From contig JAEZHR010000155.1 of assembly GCA_023416415.1 (NCBI GenBank), forward strand, positions 1-9,908: a stretch of 9,908 nt of DNA, written 5' to 3'. The notes beneath the pieces are model-generated. The model worked only from the letters and a program-made list of their open reading frames with translations. It made no database searches and was not told the origin of the DNA. Made by a program: the position numbers and the translations under genes. Positions within the stretch are counted from its first letter, which is position 1, and each line of letters opens with the position of its first letter. Below, in pieces: positions 1 to 6,891 of the stretch. Source of the DNA: Pseudomonadota bacterium. GTDB taxonomy: Bacteria; Pseudomonadota; Gammaproteobacteria; Burkholderiales; Burkholderiaceae_D.

Positions 1-1
1 C

Positions 2-523
2 CACAACCTCGATACCGCGCCCGAGTTCTACAACAACATCATCAGCACCCGCGACTACGACAATCGCCTGGACACCCTGGAAAAGGTGCGCAGGGCCGGC
101 ATCAAGGTCTGCTGCGGCGGCATCGTCGGCATGGGCGAGTCGCGCCGCCAGCGCGCCGGCCTGATCGCGCAGGTGGCAAACATGGACCCCTATCCGGAGT
201 CGGTGCCGATCAACAACCTCGTGCAGGTCGAAGGCACACCGCTGTACGGCACCGAGAAGATTGATCCGCTCGAGTTCGTGCGCACCATCGCGGTCGCGCG
301 CATCACGATGCCGACGGCGCGTGTGCGCCTGTCCGCAGGACGGCGTGAACTGGGCGAGGCAGTGCAGGCGCTGTGCTTCATGGCCGGCGCAAACTCGATC
401 TTCTATGGCGAGAAGCTGCTGACGACCGGAAACCCGGACGTGGAAGCGGACCGCGCGCTGCTGAAGAAGCTGGGCATGAACACTCGCGAGGTGACCGAGG
501 AAGCGCATGCGCCGGCGCAGTAA
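2..523 (+). CDS. bioB: Biotin synthase BioB, C-terminal part (5' end outside window)
   Basis: Radical SAM enzyme that inserts sulfur into dethiobiotin in the last step of biotin synthesis; it is cytosolic. An open frame enters from the left edge and gives 173 residues up to the TAA, about the second half of a protein that is usually near 340 residues. Recognition rests on the BioB-specific stretches NLDTAPEFY, STRDYDNRLDTLEKV, GGIVGMGE, VRLSAGR and NSIFYGEKLLTTGNP. The first Cys of the KVCCGG segment (codon 110-112) matches the [2Fe-2S] ligand known as Cys188 in E. coli, and VRLSAGR carries the unusual arginine ligand region. A second Cys directly follows, where E. coli has Ser. The radical SAM CxxxCxxC motif would lie upstream of the window and cannot be checked. 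The gene is followed after 88 bases by a biotin-dependent carboxylase subunit on the same strand, a sensible functional neighbour. Identity is very likely. Confidence 0.96.
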   Translation, partial: HNLDTAPEFYNNIISTRDYDNRLDTLEKVRRAGIKVCCGGIVGMGESRRQRAGLIAQVANMDPYPESVPINNLVQVEGTPLYGTEKIDPLEFVRTIAVARITMPTARVRLSAGRRELGEAVQALCFMAGANSIFYGEKLLTTGNPDVEADRALLKKLGMNTREVTEEAHAPAQ

Positions 524-545
524 GCCTCGCCCCCATTGAAAAGTG

Positions 546-561
546 CCTCCCCCCGAGGAGG
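546..561. repeat. Small inverted repeat in the bioB-mccA gap
   Basis: CCTCC (546-550) can pair with GGAGG (557-561) across a six-base loop in the 88-base gap between bioB and mccA. No T-run follows, so it is not a convincing intrinsic terminator. It could be a weak attenuating hairpin or a decayed intergenic repeat. It is short enough to arise by chance. Confidence 0.3.
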
Positions 562-602
562 GAAGCAAGCTTGCAGACAACGATTCGAAGACATACCACC
601 CT

Positions 603-606
603 GGAG
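603..606 (+). promoter_or_regulatory. Shine-Dalgarno fixing the GTG start of mccA
   Basis: GGAG stands five bases before the GTG at 612. This supports that start over the in-frame GTG at 543, whose extra 23 residues (beginning VPPPEEG) are not similar to biotin carboxylase N-termini. Confidence 0.6.
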
Positions 607-611
607 ACTCC

Positions 612-2627
612 GTGTTTACCAAGATCCTGATCGCCAACCGCGGCGAAATCGCCTGCCGCGTCGCCGCCACCGCCCATCGACTGGGCGTGAAAACCGTCGC
701 CGTCTATTCCGATGCCGATGCCAATGCCAGGCATGTCGCCGTGTGCGACGAGTCGGTGCTGATCGGCCCTGCGCCGGCCAAGGAAAGCTATCTGCGTGCC
801 GACAAGATCATTGAAGTCGCGCTTGCCACCGGCGCCCAGGCCATCCACCCCGGCTACGGCTTTTTGTCCGAGAACGAGGACTTCGCCGAAGCCTGCGCCG
901 CGGCCGGCCTCGTCTTCATCGGCCCGCCGGCGTCGGCGATTCGCGCGATGGGTTCGAAGTCGGCGGCCAAGGCCCTGATGGAAAAGGCAAACGTGCCGCT
1001 GGTGCCGGGCTATCATGGCGAGACGCAGGATGCCGACTTCCTGCAGGAGCAGGCCGACAGAATCGGCTACCCGGTCCTCCTGAAAGCGGCGGCCGGCGGT
1101 GGCGGCAAGGGCATGCGCATCGTCGAGAAGGCCGCCGATTTCAAGGCCGCCCTCGCATCCTGCAAGCGCGAGGCGATCAACAGTTTCGGCGACGACAAGG
1201 TACTGGTCGAGAAATACCTGACCCGTCCGCGCCACATCGAGATCCAGGTGTTCGCCGACGCCAATGGCGATTGCGTCTATCTGTTCGAGCGCGACTGCTC
1301 GGTGCAGCGCCGCCACCAGAAGGTGCTGGAAGAAGCGCCGGCGCCAGGCATGACCGAAGAACGCCGTCGCGCGATGGGCGAGGCGGCGGTGGCTGCCGCC
1401 AAGGCGGTCGGCTATGTCGGCACCGGTACGGTCGAGTTCATTGCAAACCAGGATGGCTCGTTCTACTTCATGGAGATGAACACCCGCCTGCAGGTCGAGC
1501 ACCCGGTTACCGAAATGATCACCGGCCTGGATCTGGTCGAGTGGCAGTTGCGCGTGGCGGCCGGCGAGCCGTTGCCGATGACGCAAGGTGCATTGACGAT
1601 CCACGGCCATGCACTGGAGGCGCGCATCTACGCCGAAAATCCCGAAAAGGGCTTCCTGCCCTCGATCGGCACGCTGCGCCATCTGCACACCCCGGCCGCG
1701 GTGTGCTTCGAGATTGGCAAGGGTGCAAATGCCGGCGATCCGGCAGCGATCCGGATCGACTCCGGCATCCGCCAGGGCGACGCCATCTCTCCCTTCTACG
1801 ACCCGATGGTCGCCAAGCTGATCGTCTGGGGCAAGGACCGCGAGGAAGCGCTTGCTCACATGTCGCAGGCCCTGTCCGAGTATCAGGTCGTCGGGCTGGC
1901 GACCAACGTAGCCTTCCTCAAGCGTCTGGTCGAGAGCCGGCCGTTCTCGTCCGCCGATCTCGACACCGGCCTGATTGAGCGCCACCATGACGCGCTGTTC
2001 CCGCCCGCTGCGGCTGCCGGTCTGCCGGTACTGGCGCTGGCGGCGGCGTCCCTGCTGGGCTCCGAGCAGAGCAGCGAGGTTGCGGCAAGCGATCCGTGGG
2101 CCGACACCAGCGGCTGGCGCATGAATTCCACGCTGGCACGCACACTGGCGCTGTCTTACGAGAACAATGCCTGTCCGCTGCGTGTCGAATATCTTGCGCA
2201 CGGCTGGAAGCTCGATCAGGACGGGGTCACGGCGACGATGACCGTGGTCGAGCGCGATGGCCAGCACCTCGTGATCAAGCTCGACGGCACGTCGGTGCGC
2301 GGCACCGTGGTGCGTGATGGCGAAACCTTCCACGTCTTCACCGGCGGCGCGCATTTCGCGCTCGGCTATGAAGACCCGCTTGCCCATGCCGGGGAATCCG
2401 AAGCCGAGGGCGGCCGGCTGACTGCGCCGATGCCCGGCAAGATCGTGGCGCTTCTGGTCGAGAAGGGCAAGACGGTCGAGAAGGGGATGCCGCTTCTGAT
2501 CATGGAAGCCATGAAGATGGAACACACGATCGCCGCGCCGGCCAATGGAACCGTCGAAGACCTGCTGTATGCGGTCGGCGACCAGGTGGCCGAAGGCGCC
2601 CAGCTGTTGGCGTTCAAGGCCACGTAA
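612..2627 (+). CDS. mccA: Methylcrotonyl-CoA carboxylase biotin-containing alpha subunit
   Basis: ATP-dependent carboxylation of the enzyme-bound biotin that the beta subunit uses to convert 3-methylcrotonyl-CoA to 3-methylglutaconyl-CoA in leucine/isovalerate degradation. The GTG start gives 671 residues, normal for MccA. The protein opens with the biotin carboxylase signature KILIANRGEIACRV. It then shows the ATP-grasp glycine loop KAAAGGGGKGMR (158-169), ERDCSVQRRHQKV with the catalytic-type lysine near 237, and MEMNTRLQVEHPVTE, where Glu288, Arg292 and Glu296 fall at the same numbers as in E. coli AccC. The biotin carboxyl carrier domain occupies about 598-671, with the biotinylation site EAMKM at Lys635. 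The region 450-590 is the poorly conserved linker/BT domain. The carboxyltransferase (beta) gene is not in the window and may lie upstream of bioB. Family alternatives are geranyl-CoA, propionyl-CoA or acetyl-CoA carboxylase subunits; HMG-CoA lyase immediately downstream favours MCC. Confidence 0.93.
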   Translation: MFTKILIANRGEIACRVAATAHRLGVKTVAVYSDADANARHVAVCDESVLIGPAPAKESYLRADKIIEVALATGAQAIHPGYGFLSENEDFAEACAAAGLVFIGPPASAIRAMGSKSAAKALMEKANVPLVPGYHGETQDADFLQEQADRIGYPVLLKAAAGGGGKGMRIVEKAADFKAALASCKREAINSFGDDKVLVEKYLTRPRHIEIQVFADANGDCVYLFERDCSVQRRHQKVLEEAPAPGMTEERRRAMGEAAVAAAKAVGYVGTGTVEFIANQDGSFYFMEMNTRLQVEHPVTEMITGLDLVEWQLRVAAGEPLPMTQGALTIHGHALEARIYAENPEKGFLPSIGTLRHLHTPAAVCFEIGKGANAGDPAAIRIDSGIRQGDAISPFYDPMVAKLIVWGKDREEALAHMSQALSEYQVVGLATNVAFLKRLVESRPFSSADLDTGLIERHHDALFPPAAAAGLPVLALAAASLLGSEQSSEVAASDPWADTSGWRMNSTLARTLALSYENNACPLRVEYLAHGWKLDQDGVTATMTVVERDGQHLVIKLDGTSVRGTVVRDGETFHVFTGGAHFALGYEDPLAHAGESEAEGGRLTAPMPGKIVALLVEKGKTVEKGMPLLIMEAMKMEHTIAAPANGTVEDLLYAVGDQVAEGAQLLAFKAT

Positions 2628-2641
2628 AGGCACCGGAAATG

Positions 2642-2723
2642 CCCTCTCCGCGTGCAATGGGAGAGGAGAAAGACCGGATCGGATTGATCACGATGGGACT
2701 CCCTCTCCCTTCAGGGAAGAGAG
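2642..2723. repeat. Two hairpin-forming CCCTCTCC elements between mccA and the HMG-CoA lyase gene
   Basis: The 121-base gap contains CCCTCTCC twice (2642-2649 and 2701-2708), each followed by its rough complement. In the first, CCTCTCC (2643-2649) pairs with GGAGAGG (2660-2666) around a ten-base loop. In the second, CTCTCCC (2703-2709) pairs with GGGA-GAG (2714-2721), with one bulged A and a TTCA loop. Neither has a T-tract. I recall that CCCTCTCC/GGAGAGGG hairpins are common dispersed intergenic repeats in proteobacterial genomes; these look like degenerate members. They could stabilise or attenuate the mRNA between the two genes. Confidence 0.5.
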
Positions 2724-2748
2724 CACAGGAACAGAGAAGGCGACAACC

Positions 2749-3672
2749 ATGACCCTCCCCCAAAAAGTCAAAATCGTCGAAGTTGGCCCGCGCGACGGCC
2801 TGCAGAATGAAAAGGAAACCATCTCCGCCGAGGTCAAGATCGATCTGGTCGATCGCCTGACTGCCGCCGGTTTCTCCAACATCGAAGCCGCTTCCTTCGT
2901 CTCCCCGAAGTGGGTGCCCCAGATGGCAAGCTCGGCCGAAGTGATGGAGCGCATCCAGCGCACGCCGGGCGTCATCTATTCCGCGCTCACGCCGAACATG
3001 AAGGGCTTCGAGGCCGCGCTGGCGGCGAAGGCGGACGAAGTCGTGATCTTCGGCGCCGCCTCCGAAGCCTTTTCGCAGAAGAACATCAACTGCTCGATCG
3101 CCGAATCGATCGAGCGCTTCCGCGAAGTCGCGCAGGCCGCCAGGCAGCACGGCATCCGCCTGCGCGGCAGCATCAGCTGCACGATGGGTTGCCCCTACCA
3201 GGGCGAGGTGCCGCTGGAGGCCGTGGACGACGTGGTGCGCCGCATGCGCGACCTGGGCTGTGACGAGATCGACATCGCCGACACCATCGGCGTGGGAACT
3301 CCGCGCCACGTCCAGGAAGTGATGGTGCGCGCAGCGCAGGAATTTCCGATCGCCCGGCTGGCCGGCCACTTTCATGACACCTACGGCCAGGCGCTGGCCA
3401 ACATCTATGCCAGCATGGAAGTCGGCGTTGCCATCTTCCACTCCTCGGTCGCCGGACTCGGGGGCTGTCCGTATGCGAAGGGCGCGACCGGCAACATTTC
3501 CACGGAAGACGTGCTGTACATGATGAACGGTCTGGGCATCGAGACCGGCATCGACCTCGACCAGGTGGTGGACGCCGGCCAGTTCATATCGCAGCACCTC
3601 GGACGCAAGGCGGTCAGCCGCGCCGGCAATGCCATCGCCGCCAGGCGCGCGGACGCGGCGAGCTGCGCATAG
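2749..3672 (+). CDS. mvaB: Hydroxymethylglutaryl-CoA lyase
   Basis: Cleaves 3-hydroxy-3-methylglutaryl-CoA to acetyl-CoA and acetoacetate, the last step of leucine catabolism and two steps after MccA. The protein has 307 residues, usual for bacterial enzymes, and forms a TIM barrel of the HMGL-like/DRE family. Visible features are the N-terminal VEVGPRDGLQNE with Arg15 and Asp16 (human Arg41/Asp42), the metal-binding GHFHDTY with His207 and His209 (human His233/His235), and the signature GLGGCPYAKGATGN with the catalytic-loop Cys240 (human Cys266). All are offset by exactly 26 from the human enzyme, as recalled. The ATG at 2749 follows AGAAGG at a spacing of eight bases. The frame extends further upstream without a stop, but through the intergenic repeats and into the mccA end, so the ATG is preferred. 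The stop codon overlaps the Shine-Dalgarno of the next gene. Identification is firm. Confidence 0.96.
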   Translation: MTLPQKVKIVEVGPRDGLQNEKETISAEVKIDLVDRLTAAGFSNIEAASFVSPKWVPQMASSAEVMERIQRTPGVIYSALTPNMKGFEAALAAKADEVVIFGAASEAFSQKNINCSIAESIERFREVAQAARQHGIRLRGSISCTMGCPYQGEVPLEAVDDVVRRMRDLGCDEIDIADTIGVGTPRHVQEVMVRAAQEFPIARLAGHFHDTYGQALANIYASMEVGVAIFHSSVAGLGGCPYAKGATGNISTEDVLYMMNGLGIETGIDLDQVVDAGQFISQHLGRKAVSRAGNAIAARRADAASCA

Positions 3673-3679
3673 GAGCTGC

Positions 3680-4267
3680 ATGGCTGAATCGCTGGACCGG
3701 CTGCTCCTTCGCGTGCGCGCCTGCCGCCAGTGCGAAGCGCACCTGCCGCTGGGTCCGCGCCCGGTGCTGCAGGCCAGCGCCGACGCACGGATCCTGATCG
3801 TCGGTCAGGCACCCGGCACCCGGGTGCATGCCAGCGGCATCCCGTGGGACGATGCCTCCGGCAAGCGCCTGCGCGAGTGGATGGGCGTCACGCCCGACGT
3901 GTTCTACGACGAACGCAGGATCGCCATCCTGCCGATGGGACTGTGCTATCCGGGCAAGGGAAAGAGCGGCGATCTGCCGCCGCGCAGCGAATGCGCGCCC
4001 GCCTGGCATCCTTCGCTGCTGGCCCATCTGGGCAGGATCGAACTGGTTCTCCTGGTCGGCCGCTATGCGCAAGCGTGGTACTTGAAGGACAATTGCAGGC
4101 CGACACTCTCCGCGACCGTGGAAGCCTGGCGCGACTACCTGCCGCGCTATCTTCCGCTGCCGCATCCGAGTCCGCGCAATCAGTCATGGTGGCTGCGCCG
4201 ACCGTGGTTCGAGGCCGAGCTGGTGCCCGAACTGCAGCGGCGCGTTGCGCAATTGCTTGAAGCTTGA
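3680..4267 (+). CDS. Uracil-DNA glycosylase family protein, probable Fe-S type
   Basis: Predicted base-excision repair enzyme of the uracil-DNA glycosylase superfamily, 195 residues, near the usual size for family 4/5-like members. Motif I is GQAPGTRVHASGIPWDD (42-58), in the place of the water-activating loop of other UDGs. The DNA-intercalation motif is PHPSPRN with His162. Cysteines at 15 and 18 (ACRQC) and at 89 and 105 (C-x15-C) give the C-x2-C ... C-x14-17-C spacing that binds a [4Fe-4S] cluster in family 4 enzymes, so a cluster is likely. The ATG is four bases after AGGAG, which itself begins within the stop of the preceding gene, so translation is probably coupled. Nothing links it to leucine catabolism; it looks like a housekeeping gene in the same transcript. 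The glycosylase fold is secure, but substrate preference (uracil, or another damaged base) cannot be read. Confidence 0.85.
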   Translation: MAESLDRLLLRVRACRQCEAHLPLGPRPVLQASADARILIVGQAPGTRVHASGIPWDDASGKRLREWMGVTPDVFYDERRIAILPMGLCYPGKGKSGDLPPRSECAPAWHPSLLAHLGRIELVLLVGRYAQAWYLKDNCRPTLSATVEAWRDYLPRYLPLPHPSPRNQSWWLRRPWFEAELVPELQRRVAQLLEA

Positions 4268-4271
4268 ACAA

Positions 4272-4769
4272 ATGAATCAACACATCGACACCGCTCTCCC
4301 GGACAGCGTGCACCGTGTCGCCACGCTGCTGCAGGAATTCGGCCAGAATTGCCGCATCGTGATGCTGCCGGAAAGCGGCAAGACCTCGGCCGAGGCAGCC
4401 GCCGGTCTCGGCTGCGACGTGGCCCAGATCGCCAAGTCCATCGTGTTTCGCCGGCTTTCCGACGATGCGCCGGTGATGGTGGTGGCCAGCGGCGCCAACC
4501 GCGTCGATGAAGCCAAGGTCGCATCCCACTTCGGGGCGCTCGGCAAGGCCGACGCAAAGTTCGTGCGCGAGCGCATCGGCTACGCGATCGGCGGGGTGTG
4601 CCCGATCGGCCATCGCGAAAAGACCCTGATGCTGATCGACGAAGACCTGATGCGGTACGCCAGCATCTGGGCCGCCGCCGGCCATCCGCACGCGGTATTC
4701 GAACTGAGTCCGTCCCAGCTGCTCTACATGACCGGCGCGCCGGTCGCCGACGTTGCCTTGCGCGCCTGA
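4272..4769 (+). CDS. YbaK/EbsC family aminoacyl-tRNA deacylase
   Basis: Predicted trans-editing protein of the prolyl-tRNA synthetase INS-like superfamily. Such proteins hydrolyse mischarged tRNAs (for example Cys- or Ala-tRNA-Pro) free in the cytosol. It has 165 residues, a normal size. IAKSIVFR places Lys55 where the functional lysine of E. coli YbaK lies (its VYKTLL segment), and GGVCPIGH (107-114) corresponds to the conserved GGxxPxG loop. The AEAAAGLGCDVAQIAKS pattern is typical of a subgroup distinct from E. coli YbaK, so the exact tRNA substrate is open. The start lies four bases after the preceding stop with only a weak GAAG upstream, suggesting reinitiation. An in-frame TTG at 4245 would overlap the UDG gene and is less likely. 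Confidence 0.88.
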   Translation: MNQHIDTALPDSVHRVATLLQEFGQNCRIVMLPESGKTSAEAAAGLGCDVAQIAKSIVFRRLSDDAPVMVVASGANRVDEAKVASHFGALGKADAKFVRERIGYAIGGVCPIGHREKTLMLIDEDLMRYASIWAAAGHPHAVFELSPSQLLYMTGAPVADVALRA

Positions 4770-4792
4770 AGCGCGCCGGATGAATAAAAAAC

Positions 4793-5752
4793 ATGCATGG
4801 ATTGACCGCATTTCAGACCATCATCGCCGTGCTCGCGGCGATCGTCCTTTTCCTGTACGCGCTGCGCGGCTTCAGCCGCGAACTGCAGGAAGCCGGCGGC
4901 GACCGCCTGCGCAGCTGGCTGGGGCGCGTCACGGCCAACCGCTGGCGCGCCTTTGCCGTCGGTGGTCTTTCGACCGCCGTCGTGCAGTCGAGCACGGCCA
5001 TCACGTCGCTGGCGGTTGCCATGGTCGATTCCGGCATCATCACCTTCGGTGCCAGTCTCGCCGTCATGCTCGGCGCGCATATCGGCACCACGCTGACGGC
5101 CTGGATGGTCTCGTTCAAACTGACCGGCATCGGACCCCTGTTCATCGTGCTCGGCGCCGCGGTGTCGATGCTGCCCGCGCGCTACTCGATGTTCGGCAAG
5201 GCCGCTTTCTATTTCGGCCTGGTGTTCTTCACGCTGGAGCTGATCGGCAACGAGCTGCGTCCGCTGCAGGACAACCCGCTGCTCATCGAATGGCTGCAGC
5301 TGGCGCGCATTCCCATCCTCGGCGTGCTGGTCGGCGTGGTGTCGACCGTCGTGCTGCAGTCGAGCACGGTGACCACTGGCCTGGCAATCGTGCTGGTCCA
5401 GCAGGGACTGATCGGACCCGAGGCGGCGATTCCGATCGCGCTCGGCGCCAATGTCGGCACCGCGTCCACTGCCTTGCTCGCCAGCACCACGATGAGTCCG
5501 GCTGCGCGCATGGCGGGCATGGCCAACATCGGCTTCAACATCGCCGGCGTGACTCTGTTCCTGCCGTTCATTCCGCTCTTCGCGGCCACCCTGATCGCAC
5601 ATGCACCCACGCCCGCCATCGCGGTGGCGGCCGCGCACCTGATCTTCAACGTCACCGTATCCACGCTGTTCATGCTCTTTCTGCCGCGCATCCAGGCGCT
5701 GCTGGAGCGACGCATCGCCGCAAGCAGCGACATGGTCGCGCTGAATCCGTGA
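4793..5752 (+). CDS. Na+/phosphate cotransporter family membrane protein (NptA/PF02690 type)
   Basis: Predicted inner-membrane sodium-dependent phosphate transporter of 319 residues, lacking the C-terminal PhoU-like domain of longer relatives such as YjbB. It has about eight hydrophobic segments arranged as two homologous halves. The signature QSST appears at 65-68 (VVQSSTAITS) and again at 189-192 (VLQSSTVTTG), each followed by a matching glycine-rich element (GAHIGTT and GANVGTA). This is the inverted-repeat architecture of the SLC34/Na-Pi family. A stop codon at 4781-4783 in the same frame makes the ATG at 4793 the earliest ATG. The Shine-Dalgarno is poor (CGGA about twelve bases upstream). 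It lies 23 bases after the deacylase gene and ten before the thioesterase. Direction (import or export of phosphate) is not shown by the sequence. Confidence 0.88.
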   Translation: MHGLTAFQTIIAVLAAIVLFLYALRGFSRELQEAGGDRLRSWLGRVTANRWRAFAVGGLSTAVVQSSTAITSLAVAMVDSGIITFGASLAVMLGAHIGTTLTAWMVSFKLTGIGPLFIVLGAAVSMLPARYSMFGKAAFYFGLVFFTLELIGNELRPLQDNPLLIEWLQLARIPILGVLVGVVSTVVLQSSTVTTGLAIVLVQQGLIGPEAAIPIALGANVGTASTALLASTTMSPAARMAGMANIGFNIAGVTLFLPFIPLFAATLIAHAPTPAIAVAAAHLIFNVTVSTLFMLFLPRIQALLERRIAASSDMVALNP

Positions 5753-5762
5753 GAGAAACGCC

Positions 5763-6191
5763 ATGTCCCCAGACCTGAAGCCCGGCATCGCCTTCGAATC
5801 GACCTATACGGTGCCGCCGCGCGCCACCGTCCCCGCGCTTTATCACGACACCGCCTTCTGCCGCGACATGCCGGATGTGCTCGCGACCGGGTTCATGGTC
5901 GGCGTCATGGAAATGGCCTGTACCCAGAGCATCATGGATTACGTCGATTGGCCGCGCGAGCAGAGTCTGGGCGTGCATGTGAGCTTCAGCCATCTGGCCC
6001 CCACGCCACCCGGAATGAGGCTGACCATTCGCGGCGAGGTGATCGAGGTCGACGGCCGCCGCATCAAATTCCGCGTCGAAGCCTGGGACGATCACGAAAA
6101 GATCAGCGAAGGCACGCACGAGCGCATGGTCATCGCGCCCGAAAAGTTCAACGCGCGCCTGGCGGAAAAGAAGCAAAAGGCAGGGTTGTGA
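5763..6191 (+). CDS. FlK-like acyl-CoA thioesterase (hotdog fold)
   Basis: Predicted hotdog-fold thioesterase of 142 residues that hydrolyses a small acyl-CoA. It aligns without gaps, as recalled, over most of its length to fluoroacetyl-CoA thioesterase FlK of Streptomyces cattleya. Shared blocks are the VPPRATV/VPPHKTV region, ATGFMVG.ME.AC, TPPG and GTHERxVI..EKFNA. The FlK catalytic residues Thr42, Glu50 and His76 correspond to Thr42, Glu50 and His77, and the conserved Arg of GTHER is Arg121. The FlK lid phenylalanines 33 and 36 are replaced here by Cys33 and Met36, so specificity for the fluorinated substrate is doubtful. A GAGAG seven bases before the ATG may serve as the ribosome site. 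It overlaps the DUF1289 gene by four bases. Its likely role is clearing a short acyl-CoA; the substrate is unknown. Confidence 0.87.
   Translation: MSPDLKPGIAFESTYTVPPRATVPALYHDTAFCRDMPDVLATGFMVGVMEMACTQSIMDYVDWPREQSLGVHVSFSHLAPTPPGMRLTIRGEVIEVDGRRIKFRVEAWDDHEKISEGTHERMVIAPEKFNARLAEKKQKAGL
6177..6180 (+). promoter_or_regulatory. Shine-Dalgarno deciding the GTG start of the DUF1289 gene
   Basis: AAGG lies seven bases before the GTG at 6188, inside the end of the thioesterase gene. It supports a start overlapping the upstream stop (GTGA) rather than any upstream in-frame codon buried in the thioesterase gene. Confidence 0.5.
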
Positions 6192-6379
6192 CGCAACCGG
6201 AACGGGAAACTCGGGTACCCTCGCCCTGTATCGGCATCTGCCGCATGGACCCGCAGACCGGACTGTGCGAAGGTTGCAAGCGCACGATCGACGAGATCGC
6301 GCAATGGGGCATGGCCGATGAGACCTGGAAGCGCGCCGTCTGGGACGAGATCGCCCGGCGCAGCGGATTCGAGGACTGA
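6188..6379 (+). CDS. DUF1289 domain-containing small cysteine protein
   Basis: A 63-residue protein matching the DUF1289 pattern SPCxxxCxxDxxTGxCxGCxRTxxEIxxW almost exactly. Cysteines are at 14, 18, 27 and 30, with Trp40 closing the motif. The four cysteines probably bind a metal or an Fe-S cluster; the family's function is unknown. The GTG overlaps the thioesterase stop by four bases, so the two are probably translated together. A longer reading of the frame upstream would run through the thioesterase gene in the wrong frame and is not credible. Confidence 0.88.
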   Translation: MTQPERETRVPSPCIGICRMDPQTGLCEGCKRTIDEIAQWGMADETWKRAVWDEIARRSGFED

Positions 6380-6445
6380 ATGCAGGCGCAGCGCGCCAAC
6401 CTGAAATCCGGCCCTGTTGCCGGCAATGAAGAAGAGACGAGATGA
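6380..6445 (+). CDS. Candidate 21-codon micro-ORF filling the gap
   Basis: ATG at 6380 directly follows the DUF1289 stop (TGA then ATG) and has GAGG at 6371-6374, a spacing of five bases. The frame encodes 21 residues starting MQAQRANLK and ending NEEETR. Its TGA at 6443-6445 overlaps the ATG of the next gene (ATGA). It exactly spans the only longer gap in this part of the operon. It may be a leader that couples translation, or may be chance in GC-rich DNA. No family is recognised. Confidence 0.3.
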   Translation: MQAQRANLKSGPVAGNEEETR

Positions 6446-6891
6446 AGCCGCAGTTCTACCACCCGGAAACCCCCGTCACCGGCCCCGCCTACAGCACCTG
6501 GTTCAAGCTGCTCGCCAGCCTCGTGACCGCCATCCTGATCGGCTACGGCATCGTCATCGCCACGCGCTTTCCGCTGGGCGACTACAGCTTCGGCGTCAAG
6601 GCCCTGCTGGCCGGCGCCCTGGTGATGCTGCTGGTCAGCTATTACTGGTTTCTCAAGGCCAGGATCACCATCGACGAGAAGGGCATCCGGCAGACCGGCC
6701 TCATCACGCGTACCGTCGAATGGAGCGACGTGCGCGGGGTGAAGCTGATCGGCATCCCCTACCTGACGGCGATCTTCCCGCCGCGCCTGGTCGTGCGCAC
6801 CGGCGTGGCCTTCGCCACCTTCAACGGCGGCACGCGCGAACTGCTGATCGAGTTCACCCATATCGCGCTGGCCTACAAGGTAAAGAGATGA
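6442..6891 (+). CDS. Two-TM membrane protein with PH-like C-terminal domain
   Basis: A 149-residue protein with a short polar N-terminus and two hydrophobic segments at about 22-41 and 52-71, separated by a short loop. A soluble tail of about 78 residues follows. The tail opens with ITIDEKGIRQTGLITRTVEW, a beta-rich pattern like bacterial PH-type domains (ITxDxxGI ... VxWxDV). I cannot name the family with certainty. The ATG follows AAGAG at five bases. The stop overlaps the start of the hydrolase gene by four bases (ATGA), so the two products are probably made in fixed ratio and may act together. An inner-membrane scaffold or sensor role is possible, but nothing in the sequence establishes it. 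Confidence 0.75.
   Translation: MKPQFYHPETPVTGPAYSTWFKLLASLVTAILIGYGIVIATRFPLGDYSFGVKALLAGALVMLLVSYYWFLKARITIDEKGIRQTGLITRTVEWSDVRGVKLIGIPYLTAIFPPRLVVRTGVAFATFNGGTRELLIEFTHIALAYKVKR

Noticed and set aside
378..2657. 759-codon minus-strand open frame opposite mccA
   Set aside because: It is the antisense shadow of a firmly identified carboxylase subunit; its protein is rich in Arg, His, Gly and Ala with no domain, as expected from high-GC codon use.
2614..3681. 355-codon minus-strand frame opposite the HMG-CoA lyase gene
   Set aside because: Antisense shadow of a gene with all catalytic residues; no recognisable domain.
4760..4776. GCGCGC/GCGCGC hairpin with five-base loop at the deacylase stop, followed by an A-rich stretch
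   Set aside because: An intrinsic terminator for the + strand needs T residues after the stem; here there are A residues, and the gene order suggests read-through.
4983..5369. Fifteen-base direct repeat TGCAGTCGAGCACGG at 4983-4997 and 5355-5369
   Set aside because: It encodes the QSST signature of the two homologous halves of the Na/phosphate transporter, so it is explained by the known internal duplication of the family.
3888..5788. Long minus-strand frames of 307 and 354 codons across the deacylase and transporter genes
   Set aside because: Low-complexity Arg/His/Gln-rich products opposite well recognised proteins; compositional artefacts.
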